From contig JADJVQ010000029.1 in the NCBI GenBank assembly GCA_016710525.1, positions 18,780 through 82,779 on the forward strand: 64,000 nt of DNA, given 5' to 3'. This document shows, piece after piece, positions 28,987 to 37,921 of the stretch. How positions within the stretch are numbered: position 1 is the first letter of the stretch; each line of letters starts with the position of its first letter. This DNA is from Burkholderiaceae bacterium. GTDB taxonomy: Bacteria > Pseudomonadota > Gammaproteobacteria > Burkholderiales > Burkholderiaceae_E. Made by a program: the position numbers and the translations under genes. A model generated the notes under the pieces. It was not told where the DNA came from. It searched no databases and was given only the letters and a program-made list of their open reading frames with translations.

Positions 28987-30586
28987 ATGACGAGTCCGGT
29001 CGATGTGCTGATCATCGGCGCCGGCGCCTCCGGGGCTGCCGTCGCCTGGAGTCTGGCCGACACTCGGATGCGCATCCTGTGCCTGGAGCAGGGCGACTGG
29101 GTGAAGTCCACCGACTACCCCAGCAATCACCGGGACTACGAGGCCCGGCAGCTCGACGCGTTCAATTTCAGCCCCAACCGCCGCAAGAGCCCGGTCGACT
29201 ACCCCGTCAACGAAAAGGACTCGCCGATCAAGATCGCCAACTTCAACGGAGTCGGCGGAGGCACCATCCTGTACGCGGGGCACTTTCCGCGTTTCCATCC
29301 GGGCGACTTCAAGGTGCGCACGCTCGATGGCGTGGCCGACGACTGGCCGATCGACTACCGCACGCTCGAGCCCTACTACGCCGAAAACGACCGGATGATG
29401 GGTGTTTCCGGACTGGCCGGCGATCCGGCCTATCCGCCCAAGCAGCCGCTGATGAAGCCGGTGCCGCTGGGCAAGGCGGGCGGTGCGCTGGCCCGCGGCC
29501 TGAATTCGCTGGGCTGGCACTGGTGGCCCTCCGACAGCGCGGTCGCCACCGAAGACTACGAAGGCCGCGGCCGATGCATCAACCTGGGTCACTGCATCGG
29601 CGGCTGCGCGCAGGGCGCCAAGGCCAGCACCGACATCACCTACTGGCCCGCGGCCATCCGTGCCGGCGTGGAGCTGCGCACCCGCTGCCGGGTCAGCCAT
29701 ATCACCACCAATGATGCCGGCATGGCCACCGGCGTGGTCTATTTCGACGCCGACGGCGTGGAGCACTTCCAGGCCGCCGAGGTGGTGATCATGGCCTGCA
29801 ATGGCGTGGGCACGCCGCGCATCCTGCTGAATTCGCGGTCGGCGCAGTTCCCCGATGGCCTGGCCAACTCCAGCGGACTGGTCGGGCGCAACCTGATGTT
29901 CCATCCGTACGCGGCCATCCAGGGCTACTTCGATGAAGCATTGGATGGCTATCGCGGACCGGGCAACTGCATCTGGAGCCAGGAGTTCTACGAGACCGAC
30001 ACGACCCGCGGCTTCGTGCGCGGCTACACCTTCGAGTTCACGCGCGGCCGCGGCCCGGTGATCACCGGGCTGTCGGGCATGAGTTCAGGCCGCATTCCGT
30101 GGGGCGAGGCTCACCACGACGCCTTTCGCCGTTACTTCAATCGAAGCACCGGCATGGTCGCCATCTGCGAAGACCTGCCGGAAGCGCACAACACGGTCAC
30201 GCTCGATCCCGAGCTCACCGACTCCAGCGGCATACCGGCACCCCGGATCACCTACAGGCTCAGCGATAACAGCCGGCGCATGCTCGAGCACGCGGTGGCC
30301 CGCGGCAGCGAGATCCTGCGGGCGGCCGGAGCCTACGAGGTGAACGTCGAAGTCGCCCCTGGCGGTGGGCGGCTGGCATCTGATGGGCACCGCGCGCATG
30401 GGCACCGACCCCGCGCGCTCGGTGGTCAACGAATGGGGCCGCAGCCACGACGTGAAGAACCTGTTCATCGTCGACGGCAGCGTCTTCGTCACATCGGCTG
30501 GCGTGAACCCCACATCGACCATCCAGGCGCTGGCGCTGTACGTCGCCGACAACATGAAACGACGCCTGGCCAACCTGTTCGACTGA
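28987..30586 (+). pseudogene. GMC-family FAD oxidoreductase, copy 2, with one-base frameshift
   Basis: A close paralogue of the enzyme at 11010: IIGAGASGAAVAWSLADTRMR, NFNGVGGGTILYAGHFPRFHPGDFK, CIGGCAQGAKAS and GGWHLMGTARMGTD (active-site His) are all present. The frame breaks at the CCCC run 30356-30359; removing one C restores NVEVALAVGGWHLMG, aligns residue for residue with copy 1 and gives 532 residues against 534. As read, the last 75 residues including the catalytic His would be lost. The neighbours (TfdA-like gene and small subunit) are intact, so a sequencing error is quite possible. Confidence 0.88.
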
Positions 30587-30593
30587 ACCGACG

Positions 30594-31061
30594 ATGACCC
30601 CGATCATTCCCATCGCGAACGAGCAGCCCTGGTCGAGCGGCCAGCGCACGACGCTGCGACTGCTGGCCGGGCTGATGATCCCGGCCAGCGCGCGGCACGG
30701 CGTACCCGGCGCCGACGACGAGATCATCTTCAACGACATCCTGAACACCCTCGCACCGCAGGCCGGGCGGGTGAGCGAGATGCTGCGCGACCTGGACGCC
30801 TTTGCCGGACAGCCCTTCGCCACGCTGTCGGCCGCGCAGCAGGACTCGTTCGCGCAGACCTTTCGCAAGCATCGATCGCCCGGGCTGATGGCGGCGGTCA
30901 GCGCGACCGTGCAGTGCTACTACCGCGACGATCGCGTGATGCACTCGCTGGGCATGGAGGCTCGCCCGCCCTTTCCCGGCGGTTTCGAGGTCGAGCAGGG
31001 CGACTGGTCGCTGCTCGACCCGGTCCGCCGGCGTTCGCCGCTGTACCGCGACGCCCCCTGA
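30594..31061 (+). CDS. Gluconate 2-dehydrogenase subunit 3-like small subunit, copy 2
   Basis: A 155-residue partner protein, eight bases after the second GMC gene. It shares with the gene at 12631 the C-terminal pattern CYYRDDRV, RPPFPGGFEV, LLDPVRRRSPLYRDA, while the N-terminal half has diverged. No signal peptide is present. It probably assists folding or electron transfer of the copy-2 flavoprotein. Confidence 0.75.
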   Translation: MTPIIPIANEQPWSSGQRTTLRLLAGLMIPASARHGVPGADDEIIFNDILNTLAPQAGRVSEMLRDLDAFAGQPFATLSAAQQDSFAQTFRKHRSPGLMAAVSATVQCYYRDDRVMHSLGMEARPPFPGGFEVEQGDWSLLDPVRRRSPLYRDAP

Positions 31062-31082
31062 AGGGCGGGGGCCGGCGCAGCG

Positions 31083-31580
31083 ATGAACCATTCCAGCGAC
31101 ACTGAGCGCAGCAGCCGCGAGCGCAGCGGCAACCGCCACGTCGACCCGACCCGCGCCTATGCCTGGTTCGCCGGCGTGTTCCTGCTGCTGCAGGGCGTAT
31201 CCACCTTGGCGATGCGGCTGGTGCCCGAGCTGGATCGGGCTTTTCCGGCGCTGCTGCACCACACCCGGATGGTGCCCTCGCACTCGCTGCTGCACATCGC
31301 CACGGCCCTGATCGCGTTCGCCGCCCTGCGCTGGGGCGCACGCCGTGGCGTGGCCCGCTTCGCCTGGGGCTTCGGAATGTTCTACATCGCGCTGGCGCTG
31401 GCCGGCATGGCCAGCGGATCGCCGCTGGGTCTGGGATTGCAGGCCTTCGACCATCCGTTTCACGTGCTGCTGGGCGGGCTGGGACTGGCCGCCTTCTGGC
31501 TGCAGCGCCGCCGCGAAGGCAAAAGTCGCCGCCCGCCGGACGGCCGTTTGCCGGCCCCCACCGATAGCGGCCCGACATGA
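31083..31580 (+). CDS. Small integral membrane protein, unknown function (1 of 3)
   Basis: A 165-residue protein with about four predicted helices (AYAWFAGVFLLLQGVSTLAM, LLHIATALIAFAALRW, FGMFYIALALAGMA, HVLLGGLGLAAFW). I do not recognise the family; it resembles uncharacterised DUF4383-like proteins. It overlaps the next membrane-protein gene by four bases (ATGA). The three consecutive membrane genes follow the GMC small subunit and may form one transcript with the transporter/dioxygenase genes. Confidence 0.6.
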   Translation: MNHSSDTERSSRERSGNRHVDPTRAYAWFAGVFLLLQGVSTLAMRLVPELDRAFPALLHHTRMVPSHSLLHIATALIAFAALRWGARRGVARFAWGFGMFYIALALAGMASGSPLGLGLQAFDHPFHVLLGGLGLAAFWLQRRREGKSRRPPDGRLPAPTDSGPT

Positions 31581-32403
31581 CGCCCTCGCTGGCCTGGCAT
31601 CGCCTGTTCTTCCTGATCGTGTCGGGCTTCACCGCCTGGGTCGGGTTCTTCGGCTTCTTCCGACCGCACGAAATCATGCGCGCCCTGCCCTGGCCGATGC
31701 CGCCGCTGCATGCTCGCTTCGTCGGCGCGCTCTACCTGTCGGCCACCGTATTCCTGCTGCTCGCGCTGTTCGCGCGGTCGCGCGCGCAGGTACGGGCGAC
31801 CGTCGTGATCGCCTTCGCGTGGACCGGATGGCTGCTGCTGATCACGCTGGTCCATCACGACACCTTCGACCTGGCACGCGTCCAGGTCTGGTACTGGATC
31901 GCCGCCTACGTGAGCTTTCCGATCGCCGCCGCCTGGCTCGCCTGGAGGCGGCCGGCGCGGCCCGGGCGTGCCGATACACCGATCGCCAGTGCCTGGGTGA
32001 TCGGCTGCCTGCGGGCTCAGGGCCTGCTGCTGGTCGCGCTGGCCGCCGCACTGGTGGCCCTGCCCGACCGGATCGTCACCCTCTGGCCGTGGCAGATCAC
32101 GCCCTTCCTCTCACAGGTCTATTCGGGCCCGGTGCTGGGCTACGGAATCGGCAGCCTGACCCTGGCCAGCCGGCGCAACTGGCCCGAGACCCTGATCCCG
32201 ATGATCGGGCAGTTCGTCTTTGCGTCACTGGCCCTGATCGGATCGTCCTGGCACCTGGCCCTGTTCAGCCCGGGGTGCCTCGCAGATCCTCTGGTTTCGC
32301 CAGCCTGATCGCGCTCGCCCTGATCGCCCTGGCGCTGCTCATCGGCGCACTGCGCCATCCGGTGTTCACACGCGAGTCCACCGACCCGGGAGCGCACGCA
32401 TGA
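31577..32403 (+). pseudogene. Multi-pass membrane protein, unknown function (2 of 3), two homopolymer frameshifts
   Basis: The first 232 codons encode a hydrophobic protein of about six helices. The frame is lost at GGGG 32272-32275 and again shifts at TTT 32295-32297; removing one G and one T joins LALFSPGASQILWFASLIALALIALALLIGAL (two pieces) and yields 274 residues ending with an ATGA overlap onto the next gene. The joined product has a further C-terminal helix. That the corrected length restores an ATGA junction argues the indels are artefacts. Function unknown. Confidence 0.6.
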
Positions 32404-33233
32404 CCACCTCGGCCATCGGCTGGCCGCTGCGGGTCTGGTTCTTCGTCGAACTCTTCTTCGCGGTGTCGGCCACGATCAGCGTCGCCTGGCATCCGGCACT
32501 GACCGCCAGCAATTTCGCCTGGACGATCCAGCCCGAAGTGATGGCCGCCACGATCGGCGCGTTCTATGCGGCACTGGCGCCGGTCATGGTGCTGGCGATC
32601 TTCGTTCGCCGCTGGGAGATGGCGCGGGTGTTCGTGCTGCCGGGCATGGCGTTCACCTATGCGCAGCTGATCGTGACACTGCTCCATTGGGATCGTTTCG
32701 CCGTGGGGACCGGCCCGTTCAACATCTGGTTCGCCAGCTACCTGCTGCCCCCGCTCGTGTTCCTGGGCTGCTACCTCTGGCAGCAGCGCCGCGCCGAACC
32801 CATGAGCTGGCCGGCGCCGCTGGCCGCCTGGCAACGCCGGGGGCTGCTGGCGCTGGGTGCGCTGTTCACCCTCGAGGCGGTGATCGGTCTGGTTTGGCCG
32901 GCGTGGTTCACCGCCTGGGCACCCTGGAGGATCACCACACTGAACGCGCGCGCGCTGGCCGGCTACTTCCTGCTGCTGGGGCTGCTGATGCTGTCCATGG
33001 CGCGCGAGAACGACCCCGACCGCGTGCGTCTGGTCTCGCCCTTCCTGATCCTGCTGCTGCCGGTGCTCGCCCTCCAGATCGCCCGCTTTCCGGAGCAGGT
33101 CGACTGGCGCCATCCGCGGCTCGCGCTGTCGGCCATGCTGCTGGCGGCGGTGGCGGCGCTGGGCGTCAGCCTGGCGCGAGGGCGATGGGCCACGACGCTT
33201 GGCGGCGCAGCGGGCCCGCGCCCGACGCTCTGA
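32400..33233 (+). CDS. Multi-pass membrane protein, unknown function (3 of 3)
   Basis: A 277-residue protein with about seven or eight predicted helices. It looks distantly similar in layout to the preceding gene (a WPLRVWFFVELFFAVSATISV opening and a LALQIARFPEQVDW loop), suggesting an old duplication. No motif of a known transporter is visible. It is convergent with the NrtA/CmpA-like gene, 18 bases away. Confidence 0.6.
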   Translation: MTTSAIGWPLRVWFFVELFFAVSATISVAWHPALTASNFAWTIQPEVMAATIGAFYAALAPVMVLAIFVRRWEMARVFVLPGMAFTYAQLIVTLLHWDRFAVGTGPFNIWFASYLLPPLVFLGCYLWQQRRAEPMSWPAPLAAWQRRGLLALGALFTLEAVIGLVWPAWFTAWAPWRITTLNARALAGYFLLLGLLMLSMARENDPDRVRLVSPFLILLLPVLALQIARFPEQVDWRHPRLALSAMLLAAVAALGVSLARGRWATTLGGAAGPRPTL

Positions 33234-33251
33234 CCTGGCGGTGCCCGCCTG

Positions 33252-34637
33252 TCAGCTCTTGCGGATGGCAAAACTGTCGACGTAAGCCGCCGGCTGCATC
33301 GGATCGAACTCCTTGCCCATCACCTTGAACTTCTTGTAGCCGTTGTCCGGTGCCTTCTGGCCAAGTTCGGCCATCCGCTTGCGTGCGTCGGTGAGCAGGA
33401 AGACCTGCTCGGCGATGTCCTTGTAGGCCACCTCGCCCTTCACGTAACCCCAGCGCTTCATCTGGGTGAGCATCCAGACGGCCATCGAGTGCCATGGAAC
33501 CGGATCGAAGTCGGTGCGCGTGGGTTCGTTGCGCACGCCGCCCAGGCCATCGGCGAAGCGTCCGGTGAGCACCTGTTCGACGATCGTCTCGGGCTGGTTC
33601 AGGTAGGCCGCCGGCGCGATGACCTTGGCGATCAGCGGACGGTTCTTCGGGTCGCGTGCCATCGCGGCCGATTCCAGCACGGCACGATACAAGGCGGCGA
33701 AGGTGTTGGGGTTCTCCTTGATGAACGCGTCCGAAGTGCCGAACGCACAGCACGGATGGCCATCCCAGATCTCCTTGGACAGCACGTGGATGAAGCCGAT
33801 CTCGTCGAACACCGCGCGCTGGTTGAAGGGATCGGGCCCCAGGAAACCGTCGATGTTGCCGGCGCGCAGATTGGCCACCATCTCGGCCGGCGGCGTCACC
33901 CTCAGCTGCACATCCTTGTCGGGATCCAGTCCGTGCTCGGCCAGGTAATAGCGCAGCAGGAAGTTGTGGATCGAGTACTCGAAGGGAATCGCGAACCGAA
34001 AGCCCTTCCATTGCTTCGGATCGCGACGGTCCTTGTGCTTGATGCTCATCGTGATCGCCTGGCCGTTGATGTTCTGCACCGTGGCCACACGCATCGGCGC
34101 GGCCACCGATCCGAGACCCATCGTGATCGCAAGCGGCATCGGCGACAGGAAGTGCGAGGCATCGGATTCGCGGTTGATCATCCGGTCGCGGATCAGGGCC
34201 CAGCCCGCCGTCTTGTTCAAGGTCACCGACAGGCCCTGGCGCTTATAGAAGCCCAGTGGATCGGCCATGATCAGCGGCGTCGCACAGGTGATCGGAATGA
34301 AGCCGATCTTCAGCTCGCGCTTTTCGAGTGCGCGCGGCTTGTCCTGGGCCATCGCCTGCATGGAGCCGATCGGCAGCACCGAAGCGATCGCCGCGCGTGC
34401 GGTGCTTGCGCCCACCGCGTGCAGGAAGCGCCGGCGCAGCCCATCGTCCGGAAACAGCGCCTTCACCAGGGCGGCTTCGACGAAATCGTCCGACAGGCGC
34501 TCGGTGCTGACCGGGCCAGGCTCCGGCATGGCACCGGCATGGGGGTCCGCTTCGCCCTGTGCATGGCGAACGCCGCATTGCGAACAGGCGGCGCCCAGGC
34601 GGCGGTACCGATCGTAGGGACGATAGAGAGAAGTCAT
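33252..34637 (-). CDS. NrtA/CmpA-like ABC substrate-binding protein (nitrate/sulfonate family), orphan
   Basis: A 461-residue protein of the NrtA/CmpA/SsuA-type binding-protein family. ELKIGFIPITCATPLIMADPLGFYKRQGL opens the binding domain near residue 108; GNIDGFLGPDPFNQRAV is the hinge region. The N-terminal ~90 residues are unusual: CSQCGVRH near residue 19, then an acidic/hydrophobic segment and a twin-arginine-like RRRFLHAVGAS leader. No permease or ATPase gene is next to it, so it may serve a distant importer or act as a sensor. A near-consensus sigma-54 promoter lies at 34681-34695, about 45 bases upstream. Ligand unknown (nitrate, sulfonate, pyrimidine or similar). Confidence 0.82.
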   Translation of the reverse strand: MTSLYRPYDRYRRLGAACSQCGVRHAQGEADPHAGAMPEPGPVSTERLSDDFVEAALVKALFPDDGLRRRFLHAVGASTARAAIASVLPIGSMQAMAQDKPRALEKRELKIGFIPITCATPLIMADPLGFYKRQGLSVTLNKTAGWALIRDRMINRESDASHFLSPMPLAITMGLGSVAAPMRVATVQNINGQAITMSIKHKDRRDPKQWKGFRFAIPFEYSIHNFLLRYYLAEHGLDPDKDVQLRVTPPAEMVANLRAGNIDGFLGPDPFNQRAVFDEIGFIHVLSKEIWDGHPCCAFGTSDAFIKENPNTFAALYRAVLESAAMARDPKNRPLIAKVIAPAAYLNQPETIVEQVLTGRFADGLGGVRNEPTRTDFDPVPWHSMAVWMLTQMKRWGYVKGEVAYKDIAEQVFLLTDARKRMAELGQKAPDNGYKKFKVMGKEFDPMQPAAYVDSFAIRKS

Positions 34638-34680
34638 AGCGAGGCTTTCAAGGACATCGGCGGGTCAGACAGGCATCGAA

Positions 34681-34695
34681 GCAATGCCTGTGCCA
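34681..34695 (-). promoter_or_regulatory. Sigma-54 promoter for the NrtA/CmpA-like gene
   Basis: Read on the minus strand the sequence is TGGCACAGGCATTGC, matching the TGGCAC-N5-TTGC consensus with GG and GC exactly ten bases apart. The predicted start of transcription is near 34669, giving a leader of about 30 bases to ATG 34637. Confidence 0.8.
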
Positions 34696-34792
34696 GACAA
34701 GGACCGCACAACCGGCCTGATGTCATCGGCTCAACGCCGCGCCGAACTCCCCGACGCGCGGGGCTCAGTGCCCGGACACGCGGACCGAAACC

Positions 34793-34823
34793 CACAATGT
34801 TCACCTATTGCGCACAATGAACG
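34793..34823. promoter_or_regulatory. Candidate shared activator site between two divergent sigma-54 promoters
   Basis: Two copies of CACAATG start at 34793 and 34813, 20 bases (two helical turns) apart, and ATTGCGCACAAT (34807-34818) is a dyad. GTTCA and TGAAC flank it as inverted arms. The site is roughly 75-100 bases upstream of the plus start point and about 125-150 bases upstream of the minus one, the usual distance range for sigma-54 activators. Confidence 0.45.
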
Positions 34824-34868
34824 ACGGGGCGCGGGGCCGCCCTGGCCGCGACGGGGACAAGCCCCTGC

Positions 34869-34884
34869 TGGCACGGCGCTTGCA
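34869..34884 (+). promoter_or_regulatory. Sigma-54 promoter for the sulfurtransferase gene
   Basis: TGGCACGGCGCTTGCA is a perfect -24/-12 element. Transcription would start near 34896, 27 bases before ATG 34923. Confidence 0.85.
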
Positions 34885-34922
34885 ACGCTATGGGTCCGAC
34901 TCACCTGCTGCGGAGCCTCCTC

Positions 34923-35777
34923 ATGCCCGACCCCGTGCTCATCACCCCGGCCGAACTCGACACCCTGACGAAGGCCGGCGAGAAGCTGGTCCTGATCGAC
35001 ACCCGTGACCCGCAAGCCTATGCCGAAGGGCATCTGCCGGACGCCGTCAATCTGCGCGAGATCTTCACCTTTCTGGCGACCTCGACGGCCGAAGGCCTGC
35101 AGGAACTCAAACAGGTGTTTGCCGAGGGCTTCGGCTCTGCCGGCTTGTCGGGTGCCGAGACAGCCGTGCTGTACGAAGACTCGATGAACACCGGCTTTGG
35201 CCAATCGTGCCGCGGTTACTTCCTCCTGAGCTGGCTGAAGTATCCGAAGGTTCGCATCCTGCATGGCGGCGCGGCCGCCTGGAAGGCAGCCGGCCTGCCG
35301 ATGAGCACCGCGCCAGTGACACCCGCGCCCGCTGTTTTTCCGATGCCCGCCGAGACTGCCGCTCTGATGGTGACCAAGGACGAGATGCTGGCCGCTCTGG
35401 ACAGCGACGTGGTGCTGCTCGATGTGCGCGATGTCGACGAGTGGATCGGTGAAAGCTCATCGCCCTACGGCAAGGACTACGCGCCGCGCAAGGGCCGCAT
35501 CCCGGGCGCGAAATGGATCGAGTGGTATCGGTTCATGAAGCCGTCGGGACTGGGTCCGGTATTCAAGTCGCCGGAGGAGATCCTCGCCGATTGCCGGACC
35601 GCCGGCATCTCGCCCAAGGACCCGGTGTACCTGTACTGCTTCAAGGGCGCGCGCGCGTCGAATACCTATGTCGCGCTGAAGGAAGCGGGCTTCGCCGATG
35701 TGCGCATGTACTTCGGCTCCTGGAACGAGTGGTCGCGCGAGCCGGGTCTGCCGATCGAAACCGGCTTTCCCGCCTGA
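34923..35777 (+). CDS. Two-domain rhodanese-like sulfurtransferase
   Basis: A 284-residue protein with two rhodanese domains. The N-terminal one (residues ~7-125) has no active-site Cys; the C-terminal one (~150-280) carries YLYCFKGARASNTY, a CxxGxR-type loop with the persulfide-forming Cys. It would move sulfane sulfur from thiosulfate or another donor to cyanide or a thiol acceptor. The C-terminal domain has a long insertion with GESSSPYGKDYAPRKGRIPGA before the active site. ATG 34923 follows CGGAG. The sigma-54 promoter upstream and the divergent binding-protein gene suggest a role in alternative sulfur or nitrogen source use (inference). Confidence 0.88.
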   Translation: MPDPVLITPAELDTLTKAGEKLVLIDTRDPQAYAEGHLPDAVNLREIFTFLATSTAEGLQELKQVFAEGFGSAGLSGAETAVLYEDSMNTGFGQSCRGYFLLSWLKYPKVRILHGGAAAWKAAGLPMSTAPVTPAPAVFPMPAETAALMVTKDEMLAALDSDVVLLDVRDVDEWIGESSSPYGKDYAPRKGRIPGAKWIEWYRFMKPSGLGPVFKSPEEILADCRTAGISPKDPVYLYCFKGARASNTYVALKEAGFADVRMYFGSWNEWSREPGLPIETGFPA

Positions 35778-35788
35778 CACGCCAGCGC

Positions 35789-36442
35789 TCAGGCCGCGGC
35801 GGGCGCCGCGGCCGGCATGGGCCGGTATCCGGGCAAGGACGCGATCCTGCCCAGCCAGGCACGCACCGCCGGATAAGGCTCGAGCGACAGCCGCGCATCG
35901 GGCAGCGCCTCGACATAGGGATAGCAGGCGATGTCGGCCAGCGTCGGGCGCCCGAGTTCCAGCCAGTCGCGGCCGGTGAGGCGGTCCTCCAGCCGCTGCA
36001 TGACCGCCAGCGTGCGCTGCGTGGTGGCTTCGACATCGATCGGCAGGCCCAGGCGGTGGTGACGCCGCAGCAGGTTCGGGCCGTGATGGATCTCATTGGC
36101 CGAGAACGACAGCCATTGCATGACCAGCGCAAGATCCCAGGGGTCGCCGGGCCACCATTGGCCGGCGCCATGGCGCTGCGCAAGCCAGACCAGGATGGCA
36201 TGGCTGTCGGTCAGCACCCGGCCGTCTTCGATCAGCACGGGAACCAGGCCGGCCGGGTTGATCGCGAGGAACTCGGGGCGGCGCTGCTCTGCCTGGCGGA
36301 TGTCGATCGGCCGTTCTTCGAAGGGCAGCCCGAGCATCGACAGAAAAACCCTGACCCGTTGCGAATTGCCGGAGAACCGGAAGGCGTAGAGCACCCTCCC
36401 GACGGCCGGGATCGGGACGGCAGCGTTTTGCTCGGGCGTCAT
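35789..36442 (-). CDS. Glutathione S-transferase family protein
   Basis: A 217-residue cytosolic GST. The thioredoxin-fold N-terminal domain has FSGNSQRVRVFLSMLGLPFEE with the catalytic Ser/Asn region and NPAGLVPVL with the cis-Pro, then DSHAILVWLAQR; the helical C-terminal domain includes RPTLADIACYPYV. It follows the rubredoxin-reductase gene after 36 bases and is probably the last gene of the sigma-54 operon that starts at 39623. A role in thiol conjugation or dehalogenation is possible. Confidence 0.87.
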   Translation of the reverse strand: MTPEQNAAVPIPAVGRVLYAFRFSGNSQRVRVFLSMLGLPFEERPIDIRQAEQRRPEFLAINPAGLVPVLIEDGRVLTDSHAILVWLAQRHGAGQWWPGDPWDLALVMQWLSFSANEIHHGPNLLRRHHRLGLPIDVEATTQRTLAVMQRLEDRLTGRDWLELGRPTLADIACYPYVEALPDARLSLEPYPAVRAWLGRIASLPGYRPMPAAAPAAA

Positions 36443-36478
36443 GACAGCATTCCTTCGAAGGTCGGCAGCGACGCGCGC

Positions 36479-37921
36479 TCAGGACGCATCGGCCTGCGCG
36501 GTCTCAGCCGGCGCCTGGCCCGTCCCGCAGGCCGCGCCGGACGGAGCTCCGGCGCCTGGCGCAGCCGGTCGGATCACCAGCGGCAGGCACGGTGTCTTGA
36601 CGACCCACACCGGGGCACGCGACTCGAACGGAACCCGCTGCCCGGTGATCTCGCCGGCAATCGTGCGCGCCTGCCGGTGGATGGGCTCGATCGTGCAGCC
36701 CGGCTGACCCTCGATCTCGGCGCAGTCGCCCAGCGCGAACACCCGCGGATCGCTGGTGGTCAGCGTGTGCGCATCGACTTGAATCGCGCGTCCGACCGGC
36801 AAGCCGGCACGATGCGCCAGACGCGTCTCGGGCTCGATGCCGGTTGCCATCAGGCCAAGATCGAAAACCTGGTTGCGCGGCGTGCCGCAGGAAGATGTCC
36901 AGTCGAGCGCGACCCGTGCGGCCTGGACGGCATCCAGCGCCTCGCTCCCCATTTCCGTACCGGCAGCCGCTGCCGGGGGAATGCCGGCATGCGACAGTCG
37001 CACGCCGCCATCGAAGCTCACCCCCTGTCCTGCCAGAGCGTCCCGCAGCCGCTCGCCGACAACCTTGTCCAGACGGGACGAGATCGGCCAAGGGGCGCTG
37101 TCCAGCAGGGTGACCTGTGCGCCCAGGCCAGCGAAGTCGTTGGCGAATTCGCAGCCGACGAGTCCGGCGCCGATGATCAGCAGTCGCACCTGGCACTGAG
37201 CCTGGCGGGCGTGGGCTGCCGCACGGTCGAACGCGGCGCGGAACAGGACGTAACTGTGCCTGTCGTTGACGCTGAACAGCCGGGAGGCGCCAGGTCCCGC
37301 CAGATCGATCCGGCGTGCCCGTGCCCCGCTGGCGATGATCAGCTGCCGATAGCGGAGCGTGCCGCGAGTGGTGAACAATCTTCGGTGCGCCCTGTCCAGT
37401 TCGATGGCCCAGGTGCGCGCCAGCAGCGTCACGTCGAGCTCGGCGGCGAGCTGCGCGCCAGACTGCTCGGCCAGGGCCTCGGGCGAGACGCCTCGGGCGC
37501 CGCACACCGACAGCGCCGGCTTGGCATACACCGTGGCATCGCAGGCGGTCACCAGCGTGATCGCACCGCGATAACCGGCCTCACGCAGCGCTCGTGCACT
37601 CGACCAGCCGGCCAGTCCCGCGCCGACGATGATCACGGCGCGCGAATCGGGGCCAGTCCCTGCGGTGCGCGAATCGGCCGATGCCCGGTTCGGGCCGGAC
37701 GCCGGCCGCCTGGCGGCGCCCGCTGACGGCGGCTCGATCGGACGGAAGTCGGCTTTGCCGACGCCGCAGACCGGGCAGGTCCAGTCCTCGGGAATGTCCT
37801 CGAAGCGGGTGCCCGGCGCCAGGCCGCTGTCCGGGTCGCCGCGGGCCTCGTCGTAAACCAGCCCGCAGGCTTCGCACAACCAGCGGCCCAGCGGGCGCGG
37901 ATCGGGAGCGGCCGGGTTCAC
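36479..37921 (-). CDS. Rubredoxin fused to NAD(P)H:rubredoxin-type FAD reductase
   Basis: A 480-residue natural fusion. Residues ~14-60 are a rubredoxin (CEACGLVYDE and CPVCGVGKADF give the four Cys of the Fe site). Residues ~95-440 are a pyridine-nucleotide disulfide-oxidoreductase-fold reductase with FAD motif IIVGAGLAGWSSARAL, NAD motif LIIGAGLVGCEFANDF and the ALGDCAEI flavin block. Such a chain delivers electrons from NAD(P)H to an oxygenase, alkane hydroxylase or peroxide scavenger. It starts with GTG overlapping the stop of the upstream flavoenzyme gene (GTGA), making that enzyme a likely partner. Confidence 0.88.
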   Translation of the reverse strand: MNPAAPDPRPLGRWLCEACGLVYDEARGDPDSGLAPGTRFEDIPEDWTCPVCGVGKADFRPIEPPSAGAARRPASGPNRASADSRTAGTGPDSRAVIIVGAGLAGWSSARALREAGYRGAITLVTACDATVYAKPALSVCGARGVSPEALAEQSGAQLAAELDVTLLARTWAIELDRAHRRLFTTRGTLRYRQLIIASGARARRIDLAGPGASRLFSVNDRHSYVLFRAAFDRAAAHARQAQCQVRLLIIGAGLVGCEFANDFAGLGAQVTLLDSAPWPISSRLDKVVGERLRDALAGQGVSFDGGVRLSHAGIPPAAAAGTEMGSEALDAVQAARVALDWTSSCGTPRNQVFDLGLMATGIEPETRLAHRAGLPVGRAIQVDAHTLTTSDPRVFALGDCAEIEGQPGCTIEPIHRQARTIAGEITGQRVPFESRAPVWVVKTPCLPLVIRPAAPGAGAPSGAACGTGQAPAETAQADAS

